Source: Cyclina sinensis
Lineage: Eukaryota > Mollusca > Bivalvia > Venerida > Veneridae
Direction: 5' to 3'
DNA length: 64,000 nucleotides
Assembly (NCBI GenBank): GCA_012932295.1
Contig: JAAONU010000003.1
Coordinates: 31,296,361-31,360,360, forward strand
Every line of letters starts with the position of its first letter. The stretch's first letter is position 1. Both the position numbers and the translations under genes were made by a program. The notes below the pieces were generated by a model that was given only the letters and a program-made list of their open reading frames with translations, made no database searches and was not told where the DNA came from. This document shows positions 37,619 to 49,600 of this stretch, one piece after another.

Positions 37619-39200
37619 AGCAAAATTATGCACATAAATCAACTTTAATGTTGTAGCTTAAAAAACAAAGAGGTAGGTCAACGTAATGTTCACCCAATGT
37701 TAAACTTGTAATGTACATGCATCATAGTATGTATTCCAAATTTCATAGACAATCTGTAAAAACAAAACGTAGATCAGCAGGGCAAGGTCGGTCAAGGTCA
37801 TAGTTGTAAGTTGGCAAGTATTATCAGACGGGATGTTGTTTAAAGTGGTTGATGACTAGTGCCCACAATAGCTCACCTCTGCCCGGGGCTCTGAAAATGA
37901 AAATATTATCATATGCAAAACAGACCAGTTCGCCACGATGTACAATGTCAGATATAAACGGAACTGATATATCCACTTTCTGATTTCTATTTACATTCTG
38001 TTGCTGAAAGATACTTAATGTAAATAACTATTTTCATATTTCACATGCCAGTAATTAGAATATAGAATATTTACTACATGGACAAGATTGTGCAAATAAA
38101 CTGTCATGTTCTTACCTTATTAATAAGTACTTTAACACATCTATTAAAGTACATCATATTTAACAATGAAACTAAATGAAAATAAATGCCAGAACTTTAT
38201 GTAAAGGAGACTACATTGTGTGCATAGAATTTATAACTGTGGTTGTGACAGATTACCTTTTGTGACACTGTGATTGTTTTACTTTTAAACTTTTTTCATC
38301 ACGCAGACATAATGATATGAAAACATGTTTGCTAACTCAATAAACTGGATATAAGAGAACAGATCAATAACAACAATACATTGAGTACCGATGCTAGTTT
38401 GACCATAGTTAATATCAATTAAATGTTCTTTTTTCAGCATCGACAACACTAACTTATTTTTGTAACGTGTTCAGTATGTTTGTGCTTTATTTATTTGCGC
38501 TGTCCCGGGGTTTGTTTTTATCATCTATTGTAGAGGCGCTGTAATATTATTGTAGGTATAATTCATGGAGCAACAATGTCCATTCATTGGTTGTAAATGT
38601 ATAATTTTGCTGACAGCACTTAATAAAAGCTATTGGTTCGTGTTTTTGTACTAGCTGTCTGTTTCTATCACACAGAATGTACGTGTGCTTGAAGTTGTTC
38701 AAAAAACGTGAACGACATTTAAAAGACCTTTTGAAGTATGAAATGCTGTTGCATGCAGTAAAAAGAATTAAAAAAAACCATGACAAATCAGGAAGAAAAT
38801 TGAAAACCGTTTTAAAAACTACTGTCTATTGCTACATTTAATTAAAAACAACAACAACAACAAATGTTGTTGTTGTTGTAATTAAAAACGCATTAGCTGT
38901 CAGGATTTTTTTCTTTCATCGTGATAAATGTTTAACACAGCATAAATAAGATGTTATTTACAACTGACTTCTACGTACTGAGAAAGGCTTTGTTAAAGGT
39001 TAATGAGGAAAATCCGCTAAACTTGTACAAAAGGCTAGGATAATTGCTTAAATGCACATTATTACAACAACACTGATTATAAACACCACCATTTGAAGGT
39101 ATATACAGGTTTTATTTTATATGATTGATTGAAAATGTTCTTCGTAAAATCGCTAATAAATTAAGAAAATTCTTCGAAACAGTCGTTAAGGAGTATTGTA
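37619..39200. other. AT-rich non-coding DNA
   Basis: The segment 37640-37860 has the AAATTTCATAGACAATC and GGTCGGTCAAGGTCATAG style of the tandem-cored elements, so it may be a fragment of one. The remainder holds nothing recognised except the hairpin at 38851. Confidence 0.4.
38851..38880. repeat. Perfect (CAA)n/(TTG)n hairpin
   Basis: A run of ACA triplets is followed after AA by its exact reverse complement of TGT triplets, flanked on both sides by ATTAAAA. Confidence 0.9.
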
Positions 39201-39204
39201 CATT

Positions 39205-39560
39205 AGAGTTTATTCCTGTCATCATGCACTTGCTGCTTTTACTCTCTGTTTTATATGTTTGTGTGCATTTGCATGCAACATTGTCTAGTTGATGGGTGGG
39301 TTAGAGTTAATTCACCAAGACAACTTGTTCTTGTTTGTTCTTATATATGATAACCCGTTGGGGGCACGTGTGAGGTTGGTGCACCCTAGAACCCGGTTTA
39401 AACCCCAGTGGCAAATGTTTCACAAGATCGTTCCAAGGCGGTACCTCTCGAGTTATCAATTTTGTTAATTGTTTGTGGTGTCAACTTTTTAAATTGATCT
39501 ATAAATGAATTTATGCTATATTTTCCTCTGCTTTTTGCCTGTGTAGGGAGGCTGTGTATT
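39205..39560 (+). repeat. Interspersed repeat family R400, copy 3
   Basis: It shares ACATTGTCTAGTTGATGGG, AGAACCCGGTTTAAACCCCA, GTTAATTGTTTGTGGTGTC and GTGTAGGGAGGCTGTGT with copy 2. It has lost part of the 5' segment. Confidence 0.8.
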
Positions 39561-40040
39561 TTGACTGTTTTTTCCTGATATGCCCTTTTTCCACTTTTTT
39601 AAGTATTCTGAAAATGAAAATATCTCTAGCACTATATGAGTAAACAGAGTTTGTAGTATTTTTCTTGAATGAAATGGTCACGTTTTAGCTTATCGATTTG
39701 ATATCGTTTATTTATTTGTTCTTCTCCACGAGAAATCTAAATTTAGGAAGTCCATTACACTTAACCGACTATAATCTTAAAGAAGCTTCCTGTATTTCTT
39801 TGGCTTTCTTTTAATCTTCGTGTAATGGTCGTTTCTTTTAGTAGCCGTTAATGATGTACCGTCATAAAATAACATATTACTAATTAAGATTTCGTAGATT
39901 ATTTTTTTTACTTAAGTTTAAAACATAGAAACATTCTCGTATTAATGCACTATCATTGAAATATTTGAAACCTACAAAAACTACGTTGTTGCTTCAGCGA
40001 GGATTAATTTAAAATAGTTATGATTACAAAATGATAAAAT

Positions 40041-40082
<42 letters not shown>

Positions 40083-40585
40083 TGATAATAATAAACTGAT
40101 ACAGATACAACCGACAGTCTAGAGAGAAAATCTAATAAATTGAAACAATACACTTTTTTTCAAACACAGCTTTCCCCTATGGTTAAACCATTTTGTATAC
40201 AAAAAATATAAACCTTAGAAATATGCTTTTTGTGAAACTTTCAAATCGTCGATTATTTTTATTTACAGTCATTTTCTCTTTAAAGCTGGCACATGCACCA
40301 TGACAATGTCGACGGTTTGAAATTATGATGCTACTATTTTCGAGAGTTTTGTCGGGGTGAGCGAAAGATTTATATAATGTGATCTTTTCCGAATATGTAT
40401 ATATTTATATATTATAACATTAAGCCAACCACTTGGCTAAACATTCAATACGTTCCTTTCTACTATCACTTCTTTACGGACACACAAGTCACAGAAGTGT
40501 ACGCAAGTTGTCTATGATATTTGTTCAGAGATATTTCTAAGGAAACAAAAGAGCAGATTTTAGTTATGCTCAATAAGAAAGCTCT
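39561..40585. other. AT-rich non-coding DNA with a (TAA)n microsatellite
   Basis: The TAA run spans 40041-40094 with one GATAAT interruption. No gene is seen. Confidence 0.6.
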
Positions 40586-40588
40586 CAA

Positions 40589-40710
40589 CGATTCTTTGGC
40601 TCAGTGGTTAGAGTGTTGATTTCCGATGCGGGAAGACCTGAGTTCAAATCCCGCGATGGTAGGTCTGATCCAAGATGCATTGTATCTTTCTGTTACGAAC
40701 TTTCATTTTC
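40589..40710 (+). repeat. tRNA-derived SINE, family A, second copy
   Basis: The A box TGGCTCAGTGG (40597-40607) matches the Pol III consensus exactly, and the B box is AGTTCAAATCC (40641-40651). The body AAGATGCATTGTATCTTTC then TGTTACGAACTTTC is shared with 15536-15658. Confidence 0.82.
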
Positions 40711-42507
40711 ACAAGATGGGAGCTTAAAAATAATAATGAAAGTTTTTCCATATTTCTGATATGCAAAAATGAAAACTCCTTTCGTCATCATAAATTATGA
40801 CCTTCTCAAGAGGGTGAGTGTTATGGCTCAGTGCACACCAGCCTATATCTGTATAAATACAATATCTTACAACTGCGTCTGGGAAACGATTCATGTTCTT
40901 ATGACGTCCAACATAATTACATTGTAAGTGTTCAGAACATGTTGAGCTGAGTAATTTAGTGCGAGTATTTATAACGAACCCACACATAAATGCGTAGAAA
41001 AGTCTGCCATAAATGGTGGATTGTCTTTGTCTTCAGATGTTTGACAGTACTTGGCAATCATTTTTCTTTGAATCTATGGATTAGTGAGGCTTCTGTGTTT
41101 GTGCTCAGTGCTGTTGAAACCTTTTTACGTATCAATGTGATCTAGAACAGATTGGTGCCACTTCTCTATGAAGTGTGAGGTTAAGCAGTGTGAATAGCGA
41201 TGCTAGTAAGACTGCCCTTTAAGACATATGGCCGATAACGACAAAATAACAAAATGTAATGTATATCTGAATTTTTAATTTATATACTTACGTACTTCAC
41301 TTCTTTCTAACTAAAGAAGGAGTTACACAGGTAAATGCCCTTAGACATAAAGATAGCACTTGCAGTTAGTTTTAAATACAGCATTGTATACCGCAACATT
41401 GTATACATCCTGTAAAATCCTTGAAATCACACATGTAGGACAGAGAATGATTTTCTATCAAAGTTCAATATCCCTAGTGTAACTCAAAATTGTGACAAAA
41501 TATGTGCATTCAACATCACGCTATATCCATATCAGGATCTTTATTTCAGAGAGAGAGAGAGAGAGAGAGAGAGATATGGGTACGTAGAGACTGGAATACT
41601 TTCCAACAACCATTATCGTCTTTATTCAGTGAGATGTTTGTAAGCAGTTAGTTAAAGTACATAGTCGTCATGATGTTACTTCTACAATTGACAGTGTTAC
41701 TCATTACAAACATTTCATATAACTAAACAAGGAATCATATTTTGTAGTATTGCATAATTTTCAGAACAATCAGCTTTATACTTGCAAATATTTGTTTACA
41801 CGGACGATACTGTTTATACAACATGAACGATATATTTCAGCAAAACAACCGCCAAGAAAAAAATAGGTCGTCATCCGACATGATAAATTTTGTCTCTGGC
41901 ATCCAGACGGAGATACTTCCTATTGTACTTACACACTGTTATCAATAAGCTGTCAGCGTGAGGATCATTCTAGATATATCATTTCCGAATGCAGCATTGT
42001 GTCACATAACAAATGAATTATGCTTTCACGTGAATGGTCTTTGATTTACGTTAAAAGATCCCAAAATAAAAGTAAACGACAAACCTTTATTTCTTGGAAG
42101 ACAGTAGGAATACGGTGTAGACACGGAAAATGTTTACAGAATTTTTCACCTCAAAATCTGTCCGTTCTGATGTTTGTAATGATGCTATGTTGCTGCAGAA
42201 GTAATTAAATGCTGTGTGTGTATTACTAAACGAAAGGAATTCTTCAGTTTTGGATTCACGTGTCAAAGTCAACGAAGGTACTATTTTGTCTGCAGAAAAT
42301 AACACGAAATGTCTTGACCGCTAGATTTTACAAAGGCGTTTGATTTTATAAATAAAAAAATGTTCTACTCAAGAACGGGGAATAATATCCTAGCTAATTA
42401 AAAGTCTGACTGAACTAGTTTAGAAAGTTAGCGACCAGCTACACTGCTAAGCACATTTAGACTATCTATTGCTGCTAGAATCTGAGATATAAGAGCTCAA
42501 GAAGTTC
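40711..42507. other. AT-rich non-coding DNA with a (GA)n microsatellite
   Basis: The GA run is at 41548-41574. Short frames (40724-40987, 42020-42305) carry no recognised domain. Confidence 0.5.
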
Positions 42508-42719
42508 TTAACCCTGAACATGCTGAAATTTTGTAATGAATTTGTCCAGCTTTGAATTTGGAACAGACCATTCAGTTTAAGGGATTTCAACATCAAAATA
42601 CAAAAATGGAGCTACCAACAGTATAGAGCCTGGTCAGACTGCACAGATGTGCAGGCTGGCCTGGCTCTATACTGGTGGCAAAGGCTAATCACTTTCGGTT
42701 CCAGCAGGTTAAGGGTTAA
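42508..42719. mobile_element. MITE flanked by TTAA, piggyBac-like ends
   Basis: The left end TTAACCCTGAACATGCTGAA and the right end, read inverted TTAACCCTTAACCTGCTGGA, form ~20-bp imperfect TIRs. Removing TTAA as target duplication leaves CCC...GGG termini, which is the piggyBac signature. The inner part GCCTGGTCAGACTGCACAGA then TGTGCAGGCTGGCC is itself a hairpin. There is no coding capacity. Confidence 0.75.
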
Positions 42720-44354
42720 TAAGATGATTAATTCAACAGGTATACCTCATTTAAACTCGGTTGTCATTTTTTAAAATACAGTATTAGAGAAACAAATGTA
42801 ATTTATCAGCACCATAGTGTAATTTACGACGTCCCTACTGCATTTAAGGTACTATTCCTTTTGTAAAAAGCATTTTACGCGCGACCGTCTTCAGATTTTG
42901 AACTGATTAGATGAGAAAATTATTCTTATAAAGTTGTTTTATGCCAGCTATGTAATATACGCAAGTACTTTTTATATAGAGCCTATATGTTGAACACAAA
43001 ATATGTACTGGTATTGTTGTTTTTTACAAGGTAACGAAAGTTCATCGCATACTGGAATGTTTTCAAAGCATTATTTGGTTTCAAGTGTGGGGTCAGCTGT
43101 CTTGTGTTTTTTCTCTAAAAATACTAGCATGTTTTGACATACACTGGCACCTGGGTTGTATAAACTAACTAATTCGTTTTGAACTGTCAGCCTGGAAATT
43201 TAATCGACATTTATTAGAAATATCCAATTTGTGTACTAAGTTTGATGGACGTGTAACTGGGAACTCTGCTTTTTGAGCCAAAATCATATTGTCCTTAACC
43301 ATAGCAAACAAATGTTTCTCAAAGTCTGCAATTGTACTTCATAGTAATTAGCAATGATAAAAGTAAATCTATAAAGGTAAAGGTATACTTTGTACAGGTT
43401 GAAAACGTGTATATTGGCTTCGTAGGTCAGATTCCTGTAAAGGTTCATACTATTTGGACCAGACGGGTTGATCCGCACACCTCCGCCATGATTTTTTGAG
43501 GGGTGGGGGGATAAACACACACAAGCTATAGAGCTTGAAAGAGATAATAAATTCAAGGCAAACACCAATTCTGTACTGAATAATTATATTTTGTAAAGCA
43601 ACTTTACAGGAAATGAATTGAAAGCTGTGCATTTAAATTAAGGACTCTCGATGAAATTGACGCGTAACTAAATGTATACAGAAAAGTGGAACTGTTAATT
43701 ACTGAAAGGCGGTTAGTTATCTACGAGCAAATAGAAGTTTGAATGACCGAATGTTTGTTTTTTGGTCCCTAGCAAAATCGAAAATCCCTTTGTTCATCTG
43801 TTCGAGTTTATGAATATCGAATATGTTTCTGTACAGAAATTTCTTCTTAAGATTTCTCCTTCAGAAAATGTAACAGGAAGAGTATTACTGTATATCAGCC
43901 TTACAGAATTATCGGAAGTTATAGAAATATAACACACTTCTACAGGAAATAGATTTTCACTAAGAAAATGATATATAGCGTACATTCCGATGTGTTTCAT
44001 AAAATCAGACTTATTTGGAATAGGATTTTTTTTAAAATCTTTTTTCGTAGTACCAACACAAATGGATATTTCTATTTCCATTTGCAAGGTAATTCTGGAA
44101 CTGAAGTACATGTTAACTTAACTTGGTTTAAGGAACCAATAGGAACTAAGGGTCATCACCTTTGGTTGTCTAAAAAAATGCTGATCTCCATATATTATGT
44201 TATTTAAGCCTTTGGCCATCTAACACAGTATAAGATGAATATGGCCAAGACACATAACATTTAACATATAACAGAAAACAGAGATGTTACATAATATAAG
44301 TCAAAATACAACAAAGACAGCATATCGATAAATGTACATAGTGAATACTAGTAA
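42720..44354. other. AT-rich non-coding DNA; right part is LINE 3' UTR
   Basis: From about 44214 to 44354, read on minus, the sequence is likely the 3' UTR of the LINE next door, ending near GGCCAAAGGCTTAAATAA. The segment 43840-43985 weakly resembles 51010-51110. Confidence 0.4.
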
Positions 44355-45912
44355 TCAAGAAGCAGCCATGCGCTCAAGGGTATCATTTCTGCGCTTAAAT
44401 GCTTCCTTTACATATTTCGCAGTTTTTAATGACAGTTTAGTATTTTTTGTCGACAATATGGTTACAAATTTCTGGAAACTGGGCCAGGATATATTCCCAA
44501 AATATTTTTCCGTAGATCAACATAAAGAGGACAACAAAGAAGAAAGTGATATTCAGATTCAACTGAATTACCGACACACATTTTGCATATTCTTTCAGTT
44601 CTAACTATACTAGTATATCTACCTAGCTCAATTTCCAGGTTATGAGAACTTAGTCTATAACAACTCAATGTTTTTCTCAAAGCATCATTTGGAATACAAT
44701 CAATTTATTTTATGCCTACCAATGAAATATAGGGAAATATCAGTGAGATAAAAGTGATAATCCACTGTTTTGAATCAGTGAAATTAATATTTTGATAATC
44801 CACTGTTTGTGCCGGAACTAATTTCCCCACCACGTAAATACAAGAGAATCCGCTGTATTTCAGACAGTGACAGCAAGTGAAATTTATTTACCTTGTTAAA
44901 TCCAGTTATAATATTGAATTCCTGAGCCTAACTAGTTGTGAACAACGATGAAATTCGCCATAAATTATTTAAAATGTCTGATTTGTTTACATAACTCACA
45001 TGGACAATATCCAATATGGCCGACTTTCAATTCAATTGATTGAATATTACTCGGTATTAATCCGCTTTTATAATTAAAGTATGTATGGCTAAAATTCTCG
45101 TGAACACCATATGTTTATATTTTCACTCGTGGCTACGCCACTTGTGAAAATATCACATATGGTGTTCACTCGATGAAATAAATTCTCATCTTCCACAAAA
45201 ACAAACAAATATCCTCTATATATTTTTCATAACAAAAATCTGTTTTGAACTATAATATTCTAACTTATATGTGGACTGGATAGATGCACGCCAGTTTTGT
45301 ATATACTGGTTGCAGATACGTTGCTTAAACATTGGCATAAAATTAATAATCATAATCATAATTATTCCACACATCACTAAAACCAAGACTATGTAATAAA
45401 CGCTTAACATATTTAGACCAACAATTGTCATTATTACTGTTACATTGTTCAATAAAAATTCTATACATAGGTGAATGTGGGGTTCGCATTATTTTTAACC
45501 AATATTTTAATGCTCGTTGTTTACAAACAACAGATAATGGGAATCTTCCGAGCTCACCAAAAACTGCTACATTTGGTATTTGCTGATGGATTATAAGTAT
45601 TGTTTTACAAAATTTAATATGTAGTTTGTCAATCTCAGTAAAATCATATATACCCCACACCTCTGAACAATATGTAAGAATTGGAACCACCATGGTGTCA
45701 AACAAAGCCAGTTTACTTTTTACATCTAGATTAATACGACTGAATATAGATAGAATACAATTATATGCCCTCAGGGCTTGTTCAGAGAGCACCTTAAAGG
45801 CATTTTTCACTGCACCTGTATACAAAAAATCAACACCTAAATACTTGAAATGATCAACAACCTCGATGATTAATGATCTTTGGCTCAAATTTGAAGAAGT
45901 ATAACCTGACAC
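44355..45912 (-). pseudogene. 5'-truncated LINE, C-terminal part of the reverse-transcriptase ORF, interrupted by a MITE
   Basis: The frame from 45912 encodes FKYLGVDF, ALRAYNCIL, LALFDTMVVPILTYCSEVWG and LGRFPL..RALKYWLKIMRTP, the thumb and post-RT region typical of CR1/Jockey-like LINEs. A frameshift near 45340 leads on through QRICNQYIQNWRASIQ to about 45223. There a 519-bp MITE (44704-45222) cuts the sequence. Beyond it, from about 44700, the same strand resumes with LRKTLSCYRLSSHNLEIE, a Cys-rich RICKMCVGN and YHFLLCCPLY. Another frameshift gives FKRRNDTLERMAAS and the stop at 44355-44357. The polymerase YADD region and the endonuclease are absent because of 5' truncation. It is dead as a mobile element. 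Confidence 0.88.
44704..45222. mobile_element. 519-bp MITE inserted in the LINE
   Basis: It begins TTTATTTTATGCCTACCAAT and ends AAATATCCTCTATATA, the same ends as 15091-15279. The centre contains TTTTCACTCGTGGCTACGCC with the inverted CACTTGTGAAAATATCACAT, so the right half folds on itself. It lies inside LINE coding sequence and has no coding capacity. Confidence 0.88.
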
Positions 45913-48900
45913 CGAAAATTATGTCACGAGTCTAGGTCAATGGAATAATTTGCATTTTAGAGGTGATAGTTTGTCTCATTTAAAACATCCATTTTCAAGC
46001 TAAATCGTAGATAACTAGCTGGGATCAAAATTGAGAACTATTGAGATGACAAACATTCTTTACAATTGCCTTTTAGCAATTTTCACAGAATCTTTGTGCT
46101 GAGATTTCATAATTATATGCAGATTTTGCATTCGCATCAGAAAACAGAGCATTTAATTAATTTTAAGCTAAACCTCTTCTTCAGGTTTTTTCTCTTTCTT
46201 TCTCGCAAATTACATACCATTTTATTTTGTAAAAGGGATATGGTAACTTAGATGTTGGCCGTCATGCTGCCCTTGTTGCATCAAACTTTTCAACTCTCAT
46301 ATATTGTCATTTATTCCTGAAAGCCATTTGCCATTACATGAAATGAGTTATTCCTAAACAGAGTTATCTTTAAGCAGCTGTTTTAATATTGATTCTGAAA
46401 CAGCAAATACTCGAAGTAAGAAGAACACGACATCTCAAAGTAATTTTTAAGTCAGACCAGGCAAATGTTGATAAGGAAATAATATGTAACTCAAATGGCA
46501 AACTATCTCACTGTATTTTGTTTTTACTGTTTCTGTCTCGATATTTTCAGATTTCAAAGTTACTGGTGTAGTCGCAGGTGTAGTTTTGAATTCACGAGAC
46601 AAAATGGAAAACAAATCTCAGTGTAGTTTGTACGACAAATGTAAAAATCTTTGACTATTTGTGGGATATAAGTATTTTTCGTAGCTTAAAACAACAACAA
46701 CATATTTTAGCATTCACATTTTAAAGTATTTATTGTTTTTCTTGGACGAAGGTTATTTATTAAACGTAACTTTACTGTTGAAATTATCATATTTACGTAC
46801 TAAGCCAGTCCGTACTTAACTCTGTGATAAAAACGTTCAGTTACGAGAAAATTGTTTAATTGAATAGATACGTTCAAGTATCTGCAATGAAATTACACAA
46901 CAAGGGTCAAAATAGCATTAGACCCGAAATTTTTAAAGGTCAGTTATCATAACTAAGCAATTCTTACATTAATTCCTCTTCAATAATTTTAATACGTGTC
47001 GAAATGTTTTGTCAGGAGTATAGTTGACAATCTATTTCAATCTGTCCTACTTGTAGATCTATGCCATAATGCAAGTGTACTATTAGAGTTTTCATTGACA
47101 AACCTCGCAAAAACGCAATATTTTTCTCTTTAGCCGATGTATTGTTCTGCGATATAAACTCAAATATATTTGTAATTGTTAAAGCTTTAATTGTAAAAAC
47201 GGTTCCAACACATAGCTAATTACCTGCTGGATTATTTTTGCAGAAGATTATTAGATTAGAAGGTTGTCAAATAGTTGTAAATCCGCTTGTTGCCCTGTTT
47301 GAAAAAAATTGTATCACATACGTGTTTTTATATATAGCTAGTGTAATTCTGTATTGAAATTTGATCGTTACTTATTTGCTGGAAAGAAAGATTGCATCAT
47401 GACTGACCACCTACACAGAAGTTAATTTAGTTTTTGATGCATAAAATCTGTTTAATTTACATGTATTTACACATTTTCAAAAAAGACATTTTACAAATTT
47501 GAGTTGTTAATAAAAAAAAAATAATAAAAAAGAAAAAAACGGTGCGTTATTATTATATATACTGTTATATAATTTTTTAAATATTGTACTAATTACTCGT
47601 CTCATTTATTGTCACTGGAGCGTGATGAACCTAGACATAATTAAGAAGTCAACATTATTCATGAAGTTCTTGTAAAGACATTAAAACAATTAATGACTCT
47701 TATTAAATGTCATTTATTATCAGAAAACACCTTGTCATGGTTTCATAACTATTGTATAACAAAATGAATATTGAAATTATCAATTTAGATTAGACGGTAT
47801 TATTTCATCAAGAGATTTGCCTTCGACAGAACCACAAATTATTTCCCAGTCAATAATTTTCAATATGGTTTTCATTCAGCTCATTAATAAATGATATTGT
47901 AATTTTAGTAAAGCGGTATCATTCTTACAGCCAGAAAAAAAGCATTTACACGAAATATAAGGCATTGTTTCAAAGCACACTTAAGAGGTGAACAGGTTTT
48001 TAAAACAAAATCGAATTTTATCATTTCCTTAGAGTATAGAGTTATTGTAGTCGTATCAGATTAGGGAAAAAAGCCCAAGTAACTGAACTCCTGTCACTTT
48101 AAATTTAACAAATCATTTCAGCTCTCATTTCTGCGGGATGTGCTACCGATTAAATAGGTAACCATATTCTCCAGGTTATAAGACCAAGTAATGTTTTTCA
48201 GATTGCGGAAGTTAAGTGAATTATCAAACTAATTAGAAAGATAGTGGAGGTGTAATGTACGTGTTTAATTGTCTGCGTTCACAAATGAACTATCAAGTGA
48301 CAAGAAGACAAGAAACAAGGATATTTAGAAGATATAACCAAGTAATAACTTCAAACCTCATAGGACCTAAAAGAGGAGAAAAGGCCGATTAACTGATCTG
48401 TTGTAGTCTGAACATAAAACTACAGAAATGAGGCCTTAAAAAATTACAGCTTCTGACAAAATGATAAAACTGACATATACAGGAATGTGATAAACAATAT
48501 GGTAGCTTTTTACCTAACCACTCATTTTCAGAGCATATTTCAATGAGAATATTCTGCTCCTTTACTGTTCAGAACCGTTACAAATAAATTTAACCATGTA
48601 GGTTTTGGGAAAATGATTACTGAAACATTGTCATTTGTTTACAATATCTTAATATTTTATTACACTGAATGTATTACACATTCACAACGAAGGAAATTCA
48701 GTCTTATTCAGTAAGTAATGTTTTTAAGCAAAGAACAAACATGCAAACAAAAATCTACGAGTATTATGCGAACCAACTACCATCAGTTGAAACAGGTGAT
48801 TGTCATTTTCATTGCAGAGGTACTTTAATAGGCTTCCGTTAAAGTTATTACATTTTTAATGTATGACATTCAACATCTAATGTATTTTTTAAAGCAGTTA

Positions 48901-49520
48901 TAGAATCGATGATGCCTCGCTTACATAGACCGACATTTTTTGTTCAGAAGAACATTGTGCTTACGGATTCTGCCAGTTCTTGACAAAGTTAGCCTGCACT
49001 TAAATTAGCAATTGGAATTATCAGCATCTACAACTGGTCAAGTGAATTATGTGTTAATTGTCATATGATGTAAATCTGTTATCAATATTCTGCTAATGGA
49101 GTATAAATAACTAGAATCTGTGAATAGCAAGACTTATTTGCTGAAATAATGATACAAAACAGGAGAATATTTATAATAAGAATCATTTATCCTTGTTCAA
49201 GACGTACCTGCTAGAAATGATCAGTGGTTTTTTTATTTTTTTTTTGGCTACACAGCAATATATAATATGTTGTTTGACTTGACGATATGTAAATAATATG
49301 TTGATAAAAATGCCTTGACAAAAGGTATTGAAAGGTAAAAAAAACTTTATTTCATGTAAAACAACAATTTTGACAAGCACAGAATAGCTTTATTTAACAT
49401 GACCATGTTTCATATTTATGACATAGCATAAATTCAGATTGTTTTTTTTACATCAGTAAAAACATAAAAGATGAGTATTTTCAACTCTTGATAAATTCCA
49501 TCCTTTGTACCAACAAAAAC
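45913..49520. other. AT-rich non-coding DNA
   Basis: No gene, RNA or mobile element was recognised in this long stretch. Short frames near 46066, 46389 and 49183 show no domain. Confidence 0.45.
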
Positions 49521-49600
49521 TAAAGGATCAACTGGGTCGCTCACCTGTTAAAGGAGCTACCACAAATCCGGGGCTGGGGGGGGGTTGTGCGGGTTTTTTG
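49521..49600 (+). repeat. Fragment of a tandem-cored element arm
   Basis: AACTGGGTCGCTCACCTGTT matches the terminal arms at 61831 (plus) and 26168 (minus). A G10 run follows at 49575. Confidence 0.5.

Noticed and set aside
44332..44604. 90-codon plus-strand frame
   Set aside because: It is the shadow of LINE coding sequence on the opposite strand.
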